Positions 1 to 9,706 of a stretch of 17,877 bases of DNA are shown one piece after another. How positions within the stretch are numbered: the first letter of the stretch is position 1; the number at the start of each line of letters is the position of its first letter. The notes beneath the pieces were generated by a model that was not told where the DNA came from, ran no database searches, and saw nothing but the letters and a program-made list of their open reading frames with translations. This DNA is from JBCCFK01 sp965262315 (GTDB lineage Bacteria > Actinomycetota > Acidimicrobiia > Acidimicrobiales > UBA8592), in contig CBDHFJ010000061.1 in NCBI GenBank assembly GCA_965262315.1, forward strand, positions 1-17,877, read 5' to 3'. The translations under genes and the position numbers were made by a program.

Positions 1-477
1 AGCTCCTGTGGCCAGTCGGCCGGAGTGTGGCCTATGGCAAGGTCGACGAGATGGACCTCGACCTCCCACCAGCGATGAAACGGGAGTCGCGCGACGGGAT
101 GCTCGTCGCCTCGGCCGGAGCGGACAGGTCGGTTCCAGGAGTCGTCGGGCAGTGATACGAAGGTGGCGTCAAGCCGCTGTGACCAACTGACGACGTCGTT
201 GATGAGCAGTGCTTGCTGGTCGTCCTGCGCCCGACTCGATCACCGAGGCGCGACCCTCGGCGCCACCCACGTACTGATCGATGACCTCACCACGTGTGGT
301 GGCTTCGATCCGGCGGACCATCGTCTCTGCATTGCGCGCCAGGTGCGTGAGCACGTGTCCGACACTCCAGGCAGGCAACAACGACGGTTCTCGGACAGCC
401 TCATCGGTCAGGCCCGCGATTCTGGCGGCTAGCCGAGCGTGCGAGGCCCGGCAACCTTCGATCTCGACAGTGAGCAT
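1..477 (-). CDS. Maleylpyruvate isomerase-family protein (mycothiol-dependent type), frameshifted and cut by the window edge
   Basis: The family has a DinB-like four-helix bundle that binds a metal and often uses mycothiol as a thiol cofactor; the substrate here is unknown. From ATG 477 the protein reads MLTVEIEGCRASHARLAARI, then an N-terminal WSVGHVLTHLARNAE motif (metal His near residue 45) and GGAEGRASVIESGAGRP. This frame dies at a TGA (169-171), but the neighbouring frame continues from about base 215 with LLINDVVSWSQRLDATF and RWWEVEVHLVDLAIGHTPAD, the conserved second half with the Glu/His metal ligands. Skipping one base near 216 restores the usual spacing from GRP to the DV pair. 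Either one base was gained or the sequence has an error. The C-terminus lies outside the window. The gene is divergent from the toxin-antitoxin-like pair. Family assignment is good; real function is uncertain. Confidence 0.75.
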
Positions 478-578
478 CTCCACTACGGGGCACGCTACAG
501 CCCTGACGTTGTTCGCAGACCGCTGCCCCCAAGGTGCGGTTCGGGGACGGCCATATCGCTCAGCGATGGCTTTGGACG

Positions 579-609
579 GACCGCTCAGGATCGGCACGTA
601 TGAGCGGTC
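579..609. repeat. Inverted repeat in the divergent intergenic region
   Basis: GACCGCTCA (579-587) and TGAGCGGTC (601-609) form perfect 9-bp arms around a 13-base spacer. A smaller dyad, ATCGCT-C-AGCGAT, lies at 555-567. The 192-bp gap between the starts at 477 and 670 holds these dyads and the promoter at 632-660, and I see no gene in it. There is no T-run, so operator is more likely than terminator. Confidence 0.45.
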
Positions 610-630
610 AGACCGAACGCTGCGGGATGC

Positions 631-660
631 GTGTGACGGCGCGTCACACACCGGTAGTAC
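631..660 (+). promoter_or_regulatory. Promoter with overlapping palindromic operator for the toxin-antitoxin-like pair
   Basis: GTGTGACG-GCG-CGTCACAC (631-649) is a perfect palindrome with 8-bp arms and a 3-bp centre. It covers a possible -35 (TGTGAC, 632-637), 17 bp from a possible -10 (TAGTAC, 655-660). The ATG follows 9 bases after the -10, so the transcript would be leaderless or nearly so. A dyad over the -35 suits autoregulation by an antitoxin. The half-sites TGTGA/TCACA are 7 bp apart, not the 6 bp of a classical CRP site. Confidence 0.5.
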
Positions 661-669
661 GGTGTTGTC

Positions 670-858
670 ATGGCCGCTGATCGAGTGTGGACCGCACAGG
701 AAATGGAAGCGATGACGCCCGATGAGCGCGCCCGGATCGTCGCAGCGGGTTTCCGTGACTCCCTCGACGGTCTCGATCCTGAATTCCGTGCTCGGGTCGA
801 GGCCAAGAGTCGCCGCATCGCGGAAGAGTACGGATTGCTCGACCCCGAAGCTTCGTGA
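670..858 (+). CDS. Small protein, putative type II antitoxin
   Basis: A 62-residue, charged, helix-rich protein: MAADRVWTAQEMEAMTPDER at the N-terminus, then AGFRDSLDGLDPEFRARVEA and a basic/acidic tail (SRRIAEEYGLL). I see no enzyme motif or membrane segment. Its last codons overlap the next gene by 4 bases (GTGA, 855-858), so translation is probably coupled. The ATG at 670 sits just after a -10-like TAGTAC and has no Shine-Dalgarno sequence. Small size, order (antitoxin first), overlap with a RelE/ParE-like second gene and a palindrome over the promoter suggest an antitoxin. The protein family itself is not one I can name, so the role rests on context. Confidence 0.55.
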   Translation: MAADRVWTAQEMEAMTPDERARIVAAGFRDSLDGLDPEFRARVEAKSRRIAEEYGLLDPEAS

Positions 859-1154
859 GCAGCCGACGCGAGGTTCGCGTCGCAGAGTCGTTCTTCGAGG
901 AGCTGGACGCCCAGCTCGGATCCGAGCGAGGTCCGAATGGCGAGCCGTCGGCCACTGACTTCATCGTCATCGATCTACCACGGATCGTCGACGAGTACGC
1001 CGTGCGATTCGACGAACTACCTGAAGCGGTGGTCGGGGTGAGCGCGGTGCGGATGCTCATTGGTGTCGGCGCATTGGCAACCGCCTACGTCGTGCACGGC
1101 GCCGAGACGACGACCGGGGCCGTTGAGCTCATCGGCGTCGAAGTCGATCGCTGA
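855..1154 (+). CDS. Small protein, putative RelE/ParE-like toxin
   Basis: A 99-residue protein starting at GTG 855, inside the stop of the preceding gene. The N-terminus VRVAESFFEELDAQLGSER resembles the start of RelE/ParE-like proteins, where a short strand is followed by an F-x-x-x-L helix. The middle (DFIVIDLPRIVDEYAVRFDE) and the alternating hydrophobic C-terminus (TAYVVHGAETTTGAVELIGV) could give the expected alpha/beta fold with closing strands. RelE/ParE members cleave mRNA on the ribosome or inhibit gyrase; I cannot see catalytic residues that would decide between them. Similarity is weak and read by eye, so 'toxin' is an inference from fold pattern and gene arrangement. Confidence 0.5.
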   Translation: MSSRREVRVAESFFEELDAQLGSERGPNGEPSATDFIVIDLPRIVDEYAVRFDELPEAVVGVSAVRMLIGVGALATAYVVHGAETTTGAVELIGVEVDR

Positions 1155-1254
1155 CCGCCCGGGCGAGTCGTTCGGGGTTTGAAAGCCGTCCTACAAGGAC
1201 CACCGCTCCCTTCGCTCCGCTCGGGCCGGTCAAATGCCACGAAGGCTTCCGTTC

Positions 1255-1365
1255 TCAGCCGAACGGGTTCCAGCCCGGCACGAAGCGACTCCCGGCGGCC
1301 CAGTGATCCGGCCCCTCTACCCGCAGCTTGTTCGAAGCACGCAACGCCGCCAGCCGCTCAGACAC
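1255..1365 (-). CDS. Possible 36-residue small protein
   Basis: A short reading frame from GTG 1365 to a TGA at 1255-1257. It overlaps the end of the DUF1801-like gene, whose stop is at 1358-1360, so it would be translated by coupling. It reads MSERLAALRASNKLRVEG and ends HWAAGSRFVPGWNPFG. Third codon positions are mostly G or C, and the Trp/Gly/Pro-rich tail looks protein-like rather than random. I do not recognise it. It could also be the remnant of a longer gene. GC bias alone can give such a pattern in a genome like this. Confidence 0.35.
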   Translation of the reverse strand: MSERLAALRASNKLRVEGPDHWAAGSRFVPGWNPFG

Positions 1366-1711
1366 GCGCTTCGGCGCGTCGAGCCTCGATCAATCTGCGG
1401 ATGAGCGAGTCCGGCGGTGGCTGGTCGATCGAGAACCTGAGCGCTCCCTTCGATGCCGAGAGCCCGCCAAGATCCTCGTCCGACATCGTGCCGAGAATCG
1501 CACCGCTGTGTGGTAGGTAGCTGAGCCAGTTCTTCGCAGCAGAGAAGCCGGCGACGGGTTTGCCGGCGATCCTGAAGACCGGAACGCCGTACGAGAGTCC
1601 CTGTTCCGCCTCCGGGATCACATCGGCGATGGATTGTCGGAGGCGTTCAAGCGTCGACCTCTTCGGCTCGTCGAGCTGAGCCAGGTACTCGTCGACTTCA
1701 TCGGCACTCAT
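1358..1711 (-). CDS. DUF1801 / YdhG-like protein (frataxin-like fold)
   Basis: A 117-residue protein of the YdhG/DUF1801 group, which has a frataxin-like alpha/beta fold; some members have been called iron chaperones, but the biochemical role is not settled. Diagnostic segments are VDEYLAQLDEPKRSTLERLR, IADVIPEAEQGLSYGVPVFR, GKPVAGFSAAKNWLSYLPHS and SKGALRFSIDQPPPDSLIRR. Length is normal for the family. The ATG at 1711 is well supported by GGAGGAGG (1724-1717 on the minus strand) five bases upstream. It lies 120 bp downstream of hemB on the same strand, so co-transcription is possible but not shown. Confidence 0.85.
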   Translation of the reverse strand: MSADEVDEYLAQLDEPKRSTLERLRQSIADVIPEAEQGLSYGVPVFRIAGKPVAGFSAAKNWLSYLPHSGAILGTMSDEDLGGLSASKGALRFSIDQPPPDSLIRRLIEARRAEARV

Positions 1712-1831
1712 CTGTGCCTCCTCCGTCCATGACCGACGCCCATACTCGCGGCTCCGGGCGTTGGCGTCGACCCGCTCGAGATCGGCACATCTGCGTGGTC
1801 AGACAGCGCGCAGGTCCGACGATCTCGCGGC

Positions 1832-2845
<1,014 letters not shown>

Positions 2846-2906
2846 GTGGGCCACCTCTCACTCGGGGCGCGCGGTTCGCTCGGGCCACCGTAGCCAGCAC
2901 CTCCTG

Positions 2907-2912
2907 TACGTT
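2907..2912 (+). promoter_or_regulatory. -10-like box for the deacetylase-like gene
   Basis: TACGTT ends 8 bases before ATG 2921, and there is no Shine-Dalgarno sequence. This gives the same leaderless arrangement seen before several other genes here. No clear -35. Confidence 0.35.
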
Positions 2913-2920
2913 GTCGCTCC

Positions 2921-4033
<1,113 letters not shown>

Positions 4034-4061
4034 CCGGGCCGAGCGCTGGCCATCGCGGTCG

Positions 4062-4991
4062 TCAGGCGTCGCCGACGGTGATGACGACAAGATCGGTGGG
4101 ACGCTGGCGCTCGTTGGCGAACAGCGGCGTGACCTCGGCGCGCGGCCCGACCACCTGCACGAGGACCTGTTCCCCGTCGTCCAGAACGTCGAACACACCC
4201 TTCGCCCGAGCGATCCGCCGGCCGGGAAAGCGCGTGGGGAGGCCGACGACCAGCGCGTCGATCGCCGCCCGCTGCATCGGGCCGTCGATGGCGACGGTGT
4301 GGGTGTGGTGCAGATCGAACAGGGTCGGCCCGGGGACCCCGCCCGCGTCGCGGTTGCGGTGCCCGCCCAGGGCCAGGAAGCGGCCGAGCGTGCCGGGCTC
4401 GCGGCGGCCGAGGCTGCCGTCGACCACCGGCGTGTCGGGCGCCAACTCGGCCAGCCGATCCCACGCCGTGGCGACCGCGGCGGGATCGGCGAGGTCGGTC
4501 TTCGTCAGGACCAGCAGGTCCGCCACGGCGATCTGGGCCTCGATGTGGGGGCGGATCCACGGCGGCAGGTCGGGGTCGCCCAGCTGGTCCGCCGCCACCA
4601 CGATCACGACCCCATCCAGCATGAACCCCGCCGATCGACCCCACGGGATGACGTTCCTGGGCTCGGCGATGCCCGAGAGCTCGATCACCATGTGGTCGGG
4701 GGGCTCGGGGCGGCTGCGGATGGTGTCGAATGCGGCACCCATGTCGTCGATGTTCGTGCAGCACACGCAGCCGTCGGTGAGCTCGATCGAGTCGCCGTCG
4801 CACCCCTTGATCAGGGCGGCGTCCACGTTGATCGCGCCGGCGTCGTTGACGACGACGGCGATCGGTCGGTCGGCGTTGGCGAGGACCTCGTTGATGGCCG
4901 TGGTCTTGCCCGCGCCCAGGTAGCCGCCCACGAAGGTGATCGGCACCCGACGCCCGTCCCACGGCAGGTACTCCGGTTCCAGGTACGGCAT
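4062..4991 (-). CDS. COG0523-family GTPase (CobW/P47K), putative zinc metallochaperone
   Basis: COG0523 proteins are G3E GTPases that deliver metals to target proteins; a large subgroup is made under zinc limitation by Zur. The 309-residue frame has Walker A GGYLGAGKT (22-30), the metal-binding GCVCCT motif (Cys75, Cys77, Cys78), a Walker B-like VIELSG (103-107) and TKTD (163-166) in place of the common NKxD guanine motif. The C-terminal CobW domain starts near residue 220 with a His-rich LHHTHTV and ends with TDLVVITVGDA. A -10-like TAGGGT (5003-4998, minus) stands 6 bases before the ATG, and a perfect Zur-like palindrome (5014-5030) covers the upstream promoter part. The client protein cannot be read from this window. 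Confidence 0.9.
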   Translation of the reverse strand: MPYLEPEYLPWDGRRVPITFVGGYLGAGKTTAINEVLANADRPIAVVVNDAGAINVDAALIKGCDGDSIELTDGCVCCTNIDDMGAAFDTIRSRPEPPDHMVIELSGIAEPRNVIPWGRSAGFMLDGVVIVVAADQLGDPDLPPWIRPHIEAQIAVADLLVLTKTDLADPAAVATAWDRLAELAPDTPVVDGSLGRREPGTLGRFLALGGHRNRDAGGVPGPTLFDLHHTHTVAIDGPMQRAAIDALVVGLPTRFPGRRIARAKGVFDVLDDGEQVLVQVVGPRAEVTPLFANERQRPTDLVVITVGDA

Positions 4992-4997
4992 ACGACC

Positions 4998-5030
4998 ACC
5001 CTACGCCCCCTGTGTGAGAACGGTTCTCAC
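4998..5030 (-). promoter_or_regulatory. Zur-like box and -10 element upstream of the COG0523 GTPase
   Basis: GTGAGAAC-G-GTTCTCAC (5014-5030) is a perfect 17-bp palindrome with 8-bp arms. Its core TGAGAACGGTTCTCA fits the actinobacterial Zur pattern TGAAAAnnnTTTTCA with an A-to-G change in each arm. On the minus strand a -10-like TAGGGT (5003-4998) precedes ATG 4991 by 6 bases. The palindrome is centred about 31 bp upstream of the start, over the -35 region, where a bound repressor would block RNA polymerase. Confidence 0.65.
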
Positions 5031-5064
5031 CCGAATGAGGACAGACCGACGGGCTCGCCCCAGG

Positions 5065-5070
5065 TAGTCT
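5065..5070 (+). promoter_or_regulatory. -10-like box for ilvD
   Basis: TAGTCT ends 8 bases before ATG 5079, with no Shine-Dalgarno sequence, so a leaderless transcript is likely. The -35 is not clear. The Zur-like palindrome lies 35 bp further upstream and could in principle affect both directions. Confidence 0.4.
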
Positions 5071-5078
5071 CGGCCGCC

Positions 5079-6794
5079 ATGAGCAGCAATGACCAGACCC
5101 CCGAGTCCGCCGTCGACATCAAGCCCCGCTCCCGCGACGTGACCGACGGCATTCAGAAGGCCGCCTCCCGAGCGATGCTGCGCGCCGTGGGCCTGGGCGA
5201 GGACGACTGGGACAAGCCCCAGGTGGGCGTGGCATCGGCGTGGAACGAGATCACGCCGTGCAATCTGTCGATCCATCGCCTCACCGCCGCGGCCAAGGAA
5301 GGCGTGCGCGGCGCAGGCGGTGTCCCGCTGGAGTTCGGGACCATCACGGTGTCCGATGGCATCTCCATGGGCCACGAGGGCATGCGCGCATCGCTGGTCA
5401 GCCGCGAGATCATCGCCGACTCGGTCGAGGCCGTGATGCACGGCGAACGCCTCGATGGCCTGGTGGCCACGGGCGGCTGCGACAAGTCGATGCCGGGGAT
5501 GATGATGGCGATCGCCCGCGTCGACCTGCCGGCGGTGTTCGTCTACAACGGCTCGACGCTGCCGGGCTATCTGAACGGCAAGGCACTGGACATCACCTCG
5601 GTCTTCGAGGCCGTGGGTGCCTGCGCCGCCGGCGCGATCTCCGAGGACGAGTTGTTGGCGATCGAGAAGAACGCCTGCCCGGGCGAGGGCGCCTGCGGCG
5701 GCATGTTCACCGCCAACACCATGAGCTCCATCGGCGAGGCCCTGGGCCTGTCACTGCCCGGATCCGCGTCGCCGCCGGCGGTCGATCGCCGCCGAGACGA
5801 CGATGCGCGGCGCGCCGGCGCCGCCGTGGTCGAGATGCTGCGCACGGGCCTCCGCCCCCACGACATCCTGACGAAGGGCGCGTTCGAGAACGCCATGGCG
5901 CTGGCCAATGCCCTCGGCGGTTCGACCAACGCGGTCCTGCATCTGCTGGCCATCGCCAACGAAGCCGGCGTCGACCTCCACCTCGACGACTTCAACAAGA
6001 TCGCGGCCCGGGTCCCCCACATCGCGGACACCAAGCCCGGCGGCAAGTTCCACATGACCGACGTGGACCGGATCGGCGGCGTGCCCGTCGTCCTGCGGCA
6101 TCTGCTCGAGGAGGGCCTGCTGCACGGCGACGAGGTCACCGTGACCGGTAAGACGATGGCCGAGAACCTGGCCGAGATCGACCCGCCCGGGCCCGACGGC
6201 ACCGTGGTCTATCCGGTGTCGACCCCGATCAACGCCGAAGGCGGCCTGAACGTCCTCACGGGCTCCCTCGCGCCGAACGGCTCGGTGGTGAAGGTCGCCG
6301 GCCTCACCAAGGAGCAGCGCTCGTTCGAGGGGCCGGCGCGGGTGTTCGACGGCGAGGACGGGGCCATGGCCGCCGTGCTCGGTGGCGAGATCAACCCCGG
6401 CGACGTGATCGTGATCCGCTACGAGGGCCCCAAGGGTGGCCCCGGCATGCGCGAGATGCTGGCGATCACCGGCGCACTGAAGGGTGCCGGCCGGGGTGCG
6501 GACGTGGCGCTGATCACCGACGGTCGGTTCTCCGGTGGCACCTGGGGCTTCTGCATCGGCCACGTGGCCCCAGAGGCGGTCGACGGCGGCCCCATCGCGT
6601 TCGTGCAGGACGGCGACCGCATCCGCATCGACGTGCCGACGTTCTCGCTGGACCTCCTGGTCGACGACGACGAGCTCGCACGCCGGCGGGACGGCTGGTC
6701 CCCGATCGAGCCCCGCTACAAGTCCGGTGTGCTGGCCAAGTACGCCAAGCTCGCCCAGGGCGCCGAGAAGGGCGCCATCACCAACGTCGTGTAG
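5079..6794 (+). CDS. ilvD: Dihydroxy-acid dehydratase
   Basis: IlvD dehydrates 2,3-dihydroxy-isovalerate and 2,3-dihydroxy-methylvalerate to the 2-oxo acids of valine, leucine and isoleucine synthesis, using an iron-sulfur cluster and magnesium. The 571-residue protein is full length. Cluster cysteines are visible in ASAWNEITPCN (Cys61), GGCDKSMPGMM (Cys134) and CPGEGACGGMFTANTMS (Cys206). Metal and catalytic residues sit in TVSDGISMGHEGM (Asp93), the CDK lysine (136) and the late TDGRFSGGTWGFCIGH segment with the catalytic Ser. The frame is open far upstream of 5079, but similarity starts only at MSSNDQTPESAVDIKPRSRD, and the -10-like TAGTCT just before ATG 5079 supports that start. No other ilv genes are nearby. 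Confidence 0.96.
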   Translation: MSSNDQTPESAVDIKPRSRDVTDGIQKAASRAMLRAVGLGEDDWDKPQVGVASAWNEITPCNLSIHRLTAAAKEGVRGAGGVPLEFGTITVSDGISMGHEGMRASLVSREIIADSVEAVMHGERLDGLVATGGCDKSMPGMMMAIARVDLPAVFVYNGSTLPGYLNGKALDITSVFEAVGACAAGAISEDELLAIEKNACPGEGACGGMFTANTMSSIGEALGLSLPGSASPPAVDRRRDDDARRAGAAVVEMLRTGLRPHDILTKGAFENAMALANALGGSTNAVLHLLAIANEAGVDLHLDDFNKIAARVPHIADTKPGGKFHMTDVDRIGGVPVVLRHLLEEGLLHGDEVTVTGKTMAENLAEIDPPGPDGTVVYPVSTPINAEGGLNVLTGSLAPNGSVVKVAGLTKEQRSFEGPARVFDGEDGAMAAVLGGEINPGDVIVIRYEGPKGGPGMREMLAITGALKGAGRGADVALITDGRFSGGTWGFCIGHVAPEAVDGGPIAFVQDGDRIRIDVPTFSLDLLVDDDELARRRDGWSPIEPRYKSGVLAKYAKLAQGAEKGAITNVV

Positions 6795-6801
6795 CGACGT
6801 G

Positions 6802-6847
6802 TTCGGGACCTTGGCCCCGGTCTCGGTGCGGGGGCGCTTCTTAGCAT
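6802..6847 (+). promoter_or_regulatory. DosR-like box and -10 element for PEPCK
   Basis: TTCGGGACCTTGGCCCCGGT (6802-6821) matches the mycobacterial DosR pattern TTSGGGACTWWAGTCCCSAA at about 15 of 20 positions by eye. A -10-like TAGCAT follows at 6842-6847 and GTG 6855 comes 7 bases later. Nineteen bases of the box (6804-6822) recur exactly at 8754-8772 before the CBS gene, with the same spacing to the -10 and GTG. Confidence 0.55.
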
Positions 6848-6854
6848 CGGGCGG

Positions 6855-8730
<1,876 letters not shown>

Positions 8731-8751
8731 AGATCCCGTCGAACGCTCGAC

Positions 8752-8797
8752 TCCGGGACCTTGGCCCCGGTCGCTCGCGGGGGCGCGTCACTAGCGT
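8752..8797 (+). promoter_or_regulatory. DosR-like box and -10 element for the CBS/haemoglobin genes
   Basis: TCCGGGACCTTGGCCCCGGT (8752-8771) is the second copy of the element before PEPCK. TAGCGT (8792-8797) is the -10-like box, 7 bases before GTG 8805. Box start to -10 is 38 bp and box start to GTG is 51 bp, both identical to the PEPCK copy. Both genes also begin GTGAACGTC. Confidence 0.55.
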
Positions 8798-8804
8798 CGG
8801 CCCC

Positions 8805-9224
8805 GTGAACGTCGACATCAACGAAATCATGCACACGCCGGTCATGACCGTGCGCCCACACCACACGGTGGGCCATGTGCGGGACCTGATGACCAAGCAC
8901 AAGATCTCCGCCCTCCCCGTGGTGGGCACCGAAGACGAGCCGGTCGGAATGATCACGTCGTCGGACCTGCTGGAGAGTCCCCCCGAAGGTGCGCCGATCA
9001 GCGGGCTCATGTCCGAACCCGTCTACACCGTTCCTCGCTACGACGGCCCCCACATCGCCGCTCGCATCATGCGCAACCATCACCTCCATCACGTGGTGGT
9101 GACCGAGGGCCAGAAGGCGGTCGGCATCGTGAGCGCCTACGACCTCCTGCGCCTCGTCGAGGATCACCGTTTCACCGCCAAGCAGGGCCCGACCCCGTCG
9201 AAGAAGGCCAAGAGCCGGACCTGA
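8805..9224 (+). CDS. Two-CBS-domain protein (Hrp1-like)
   Basis: A 139-residue protein made of two CBS domains, the small modules that bind adenine nucleotides or other ligands. CBS1 spans about residues 7-58 (IMHTPVMTVRPHHTVGHVRD ... VGMITSSDLLE) and CBS2 about 66-118 (LMSEPVYTVPRYDG ... AVGIVSAYDLLRLVE), followed by a basic tail, PSKKAKSRT. The layout resembles mycobacterial Hrp1 (Rv2626c), a member of the DosR dormancy regulon, which fits the DosR-like box upstream. The start is GTG 8805, placed by the -10-like TAGCGT and by the first CBS motif; the frame is open further upstream but that part overlaps PEPCK. The haemoglobin gene follows after 22 bp and is probably co-transcribed. Confidence 0.85.
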   Translation: MNVDINEIMHTPVMTVRPHHTVGHVRDLMTKHKISALPVVGTEDEPVGMITSSDLLESPPEGAPISGLMSEPVYTVPRYDGPHIAARIMRNHHLHHVVVTEGQKAVGIVSAYDLLRLVEDHRFTAKQGPTPSKKAKSRT

Positions 9225-9234
9225 CCCGAACCCA

Positions 9235-9244
9235 AAAGGAGGGG
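9235..9244 (+). promoter_or_regulatory. Strong Shine-Dalgarno site for the haemoglobin gene
   Basis: AAAGGAGGGG lies two bases before ATG 9247. It contrasts with the leaderless starts around it and supports an internal gene of a CBS-haemoglobin operon. Confidence 0.7.
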
Positions 9245-9246
9245 CA

Positions 9247-9654
9247 ATGTCGATCTACGACGAGATCGGTGGGAGCAGACTGGTCACGGCCGCGGTGGAG
9301 CGGTTCTACGGTCGACTTCAAGCCGACCCGATCCTCGCCGGGTACTTCGCCGAGACCGACGCCGGCCGGCTCGAGACGCACCAGCGCATGTTCATGACCG
9401 CCGTCCTCGGTGGGCCTGACGCCTACGAGGGGCGCGACATGCGGGCCGCCCATGCGCATCTCCCGGTCACCGACCAGGACTTCGACCTCTTCCTCGAGCA
9501 CCTCGCGGAGGCGCTTCGTGAACTCGGCGCCCAGCGCGATCGGATCGAGCGCGTGCTCGGTGCGCTCGCCCCCTTGCGAGTCGAGATCGTCAGTGCGGCA
9601 CAGGCCGGTCCCGACGAGTGGGGTTCCCAGGACCCCACCGGCGGTGGCGACTGA
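9247..9654 (+). CDS. glbN: Truncated haemoglobin, group I (trHbN-like)
   Basis: A 135-residue haem protein of the 2-over-2 globin family. In M. tuberculosis the group I member turns NO into nitrate with bound oxygen. Visible features are SIYDEIGG at the N-terminus, the B-helix Tyr21 (ERFYGRLQADP), HQRMF with a Gln at residue 46 in the distal pocket, the LGGPDAYEGRDM loop and the proximal His, probably His69 in RDMRAAHAHL. The C-terminus LGALAPLRVEIVSAAQAG is typical. The tail PDEWGSQDPTGGGD is extra and disordered. It follows the CBS gene with a strong ribosome-binding site. Role in NO or oxygen handling is inferred from the family and from the DosR-like element upstream of the operon. Confidence 0.93.
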   Translation: MSIYDEIGGSRLVTAAVERFYGRLQADPILAGYFAETDAGRLETHQRMFMTAVLGGPDAYEGRDMRAAHAHLPVTDQDFDLFLEHLAEALRELGAQRDRIERVLGALAPLRVEIVSAAQAGPDEWGSQDPTGGGD

Positions 9655-9664
9655 CCGACGGCAC

Positions 9665-9697
9665 CGGGACGACCCAGTCCCGCCGGTCTCCTACAGT
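9665..9697 (+). promoter_or_regulatory. Palindrome and -10 element before the MerB-like gene
   Basis: CGGGAC-GACCCA-GTCCCG (9665-9682) has perfect 6-bp arms and ends 9 bases before a -10-like TACAGT (9692-9697). ATG 9707 follows 9 bases after (GTG 9704, 6 bases). The half-site GGGAC is shared with the DosR-like boxes, but the spacer is 6 rather than 4. It lies 10 bp after the haemoglobin stop and has no T-run, so operator is preferred over terminator. Confidence 0.4.
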
Positions 9698-9706
9698 CCA
9701 GCCGTG

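Noticed and set aside
631..649. CRP-type site (TGTGA...TCACA)
   Set aside because: The spacer is 7 bp, not the 6 bp expected, and the full palindrome is better explained as an operator over the -35 of the adjacent small genes.
1155..1357. tRNA-like fragments (CGGGTTCCAGCCCG) in the gap after the toxin-like gene
   Set aside because: The putative T-arm loop has the wrong size, no acceptor stem or anticodon arm can be built, and the stretch is better read as the end of a small minus-strand ORF.
4299..5078. Long in-frame upstream extension of ilvD (about 260 residues)
   Set aside because: It lies antisense to the COG0523 gene, has no family similarity, and a leaderless promoter sits directly before ATG 5079.
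9665..9682. Rho-independent terminator after the haemoglobin gene
   Set aside because: No T-run follows the dyad, and a -10-like box for the next gene starts 9 bases later.
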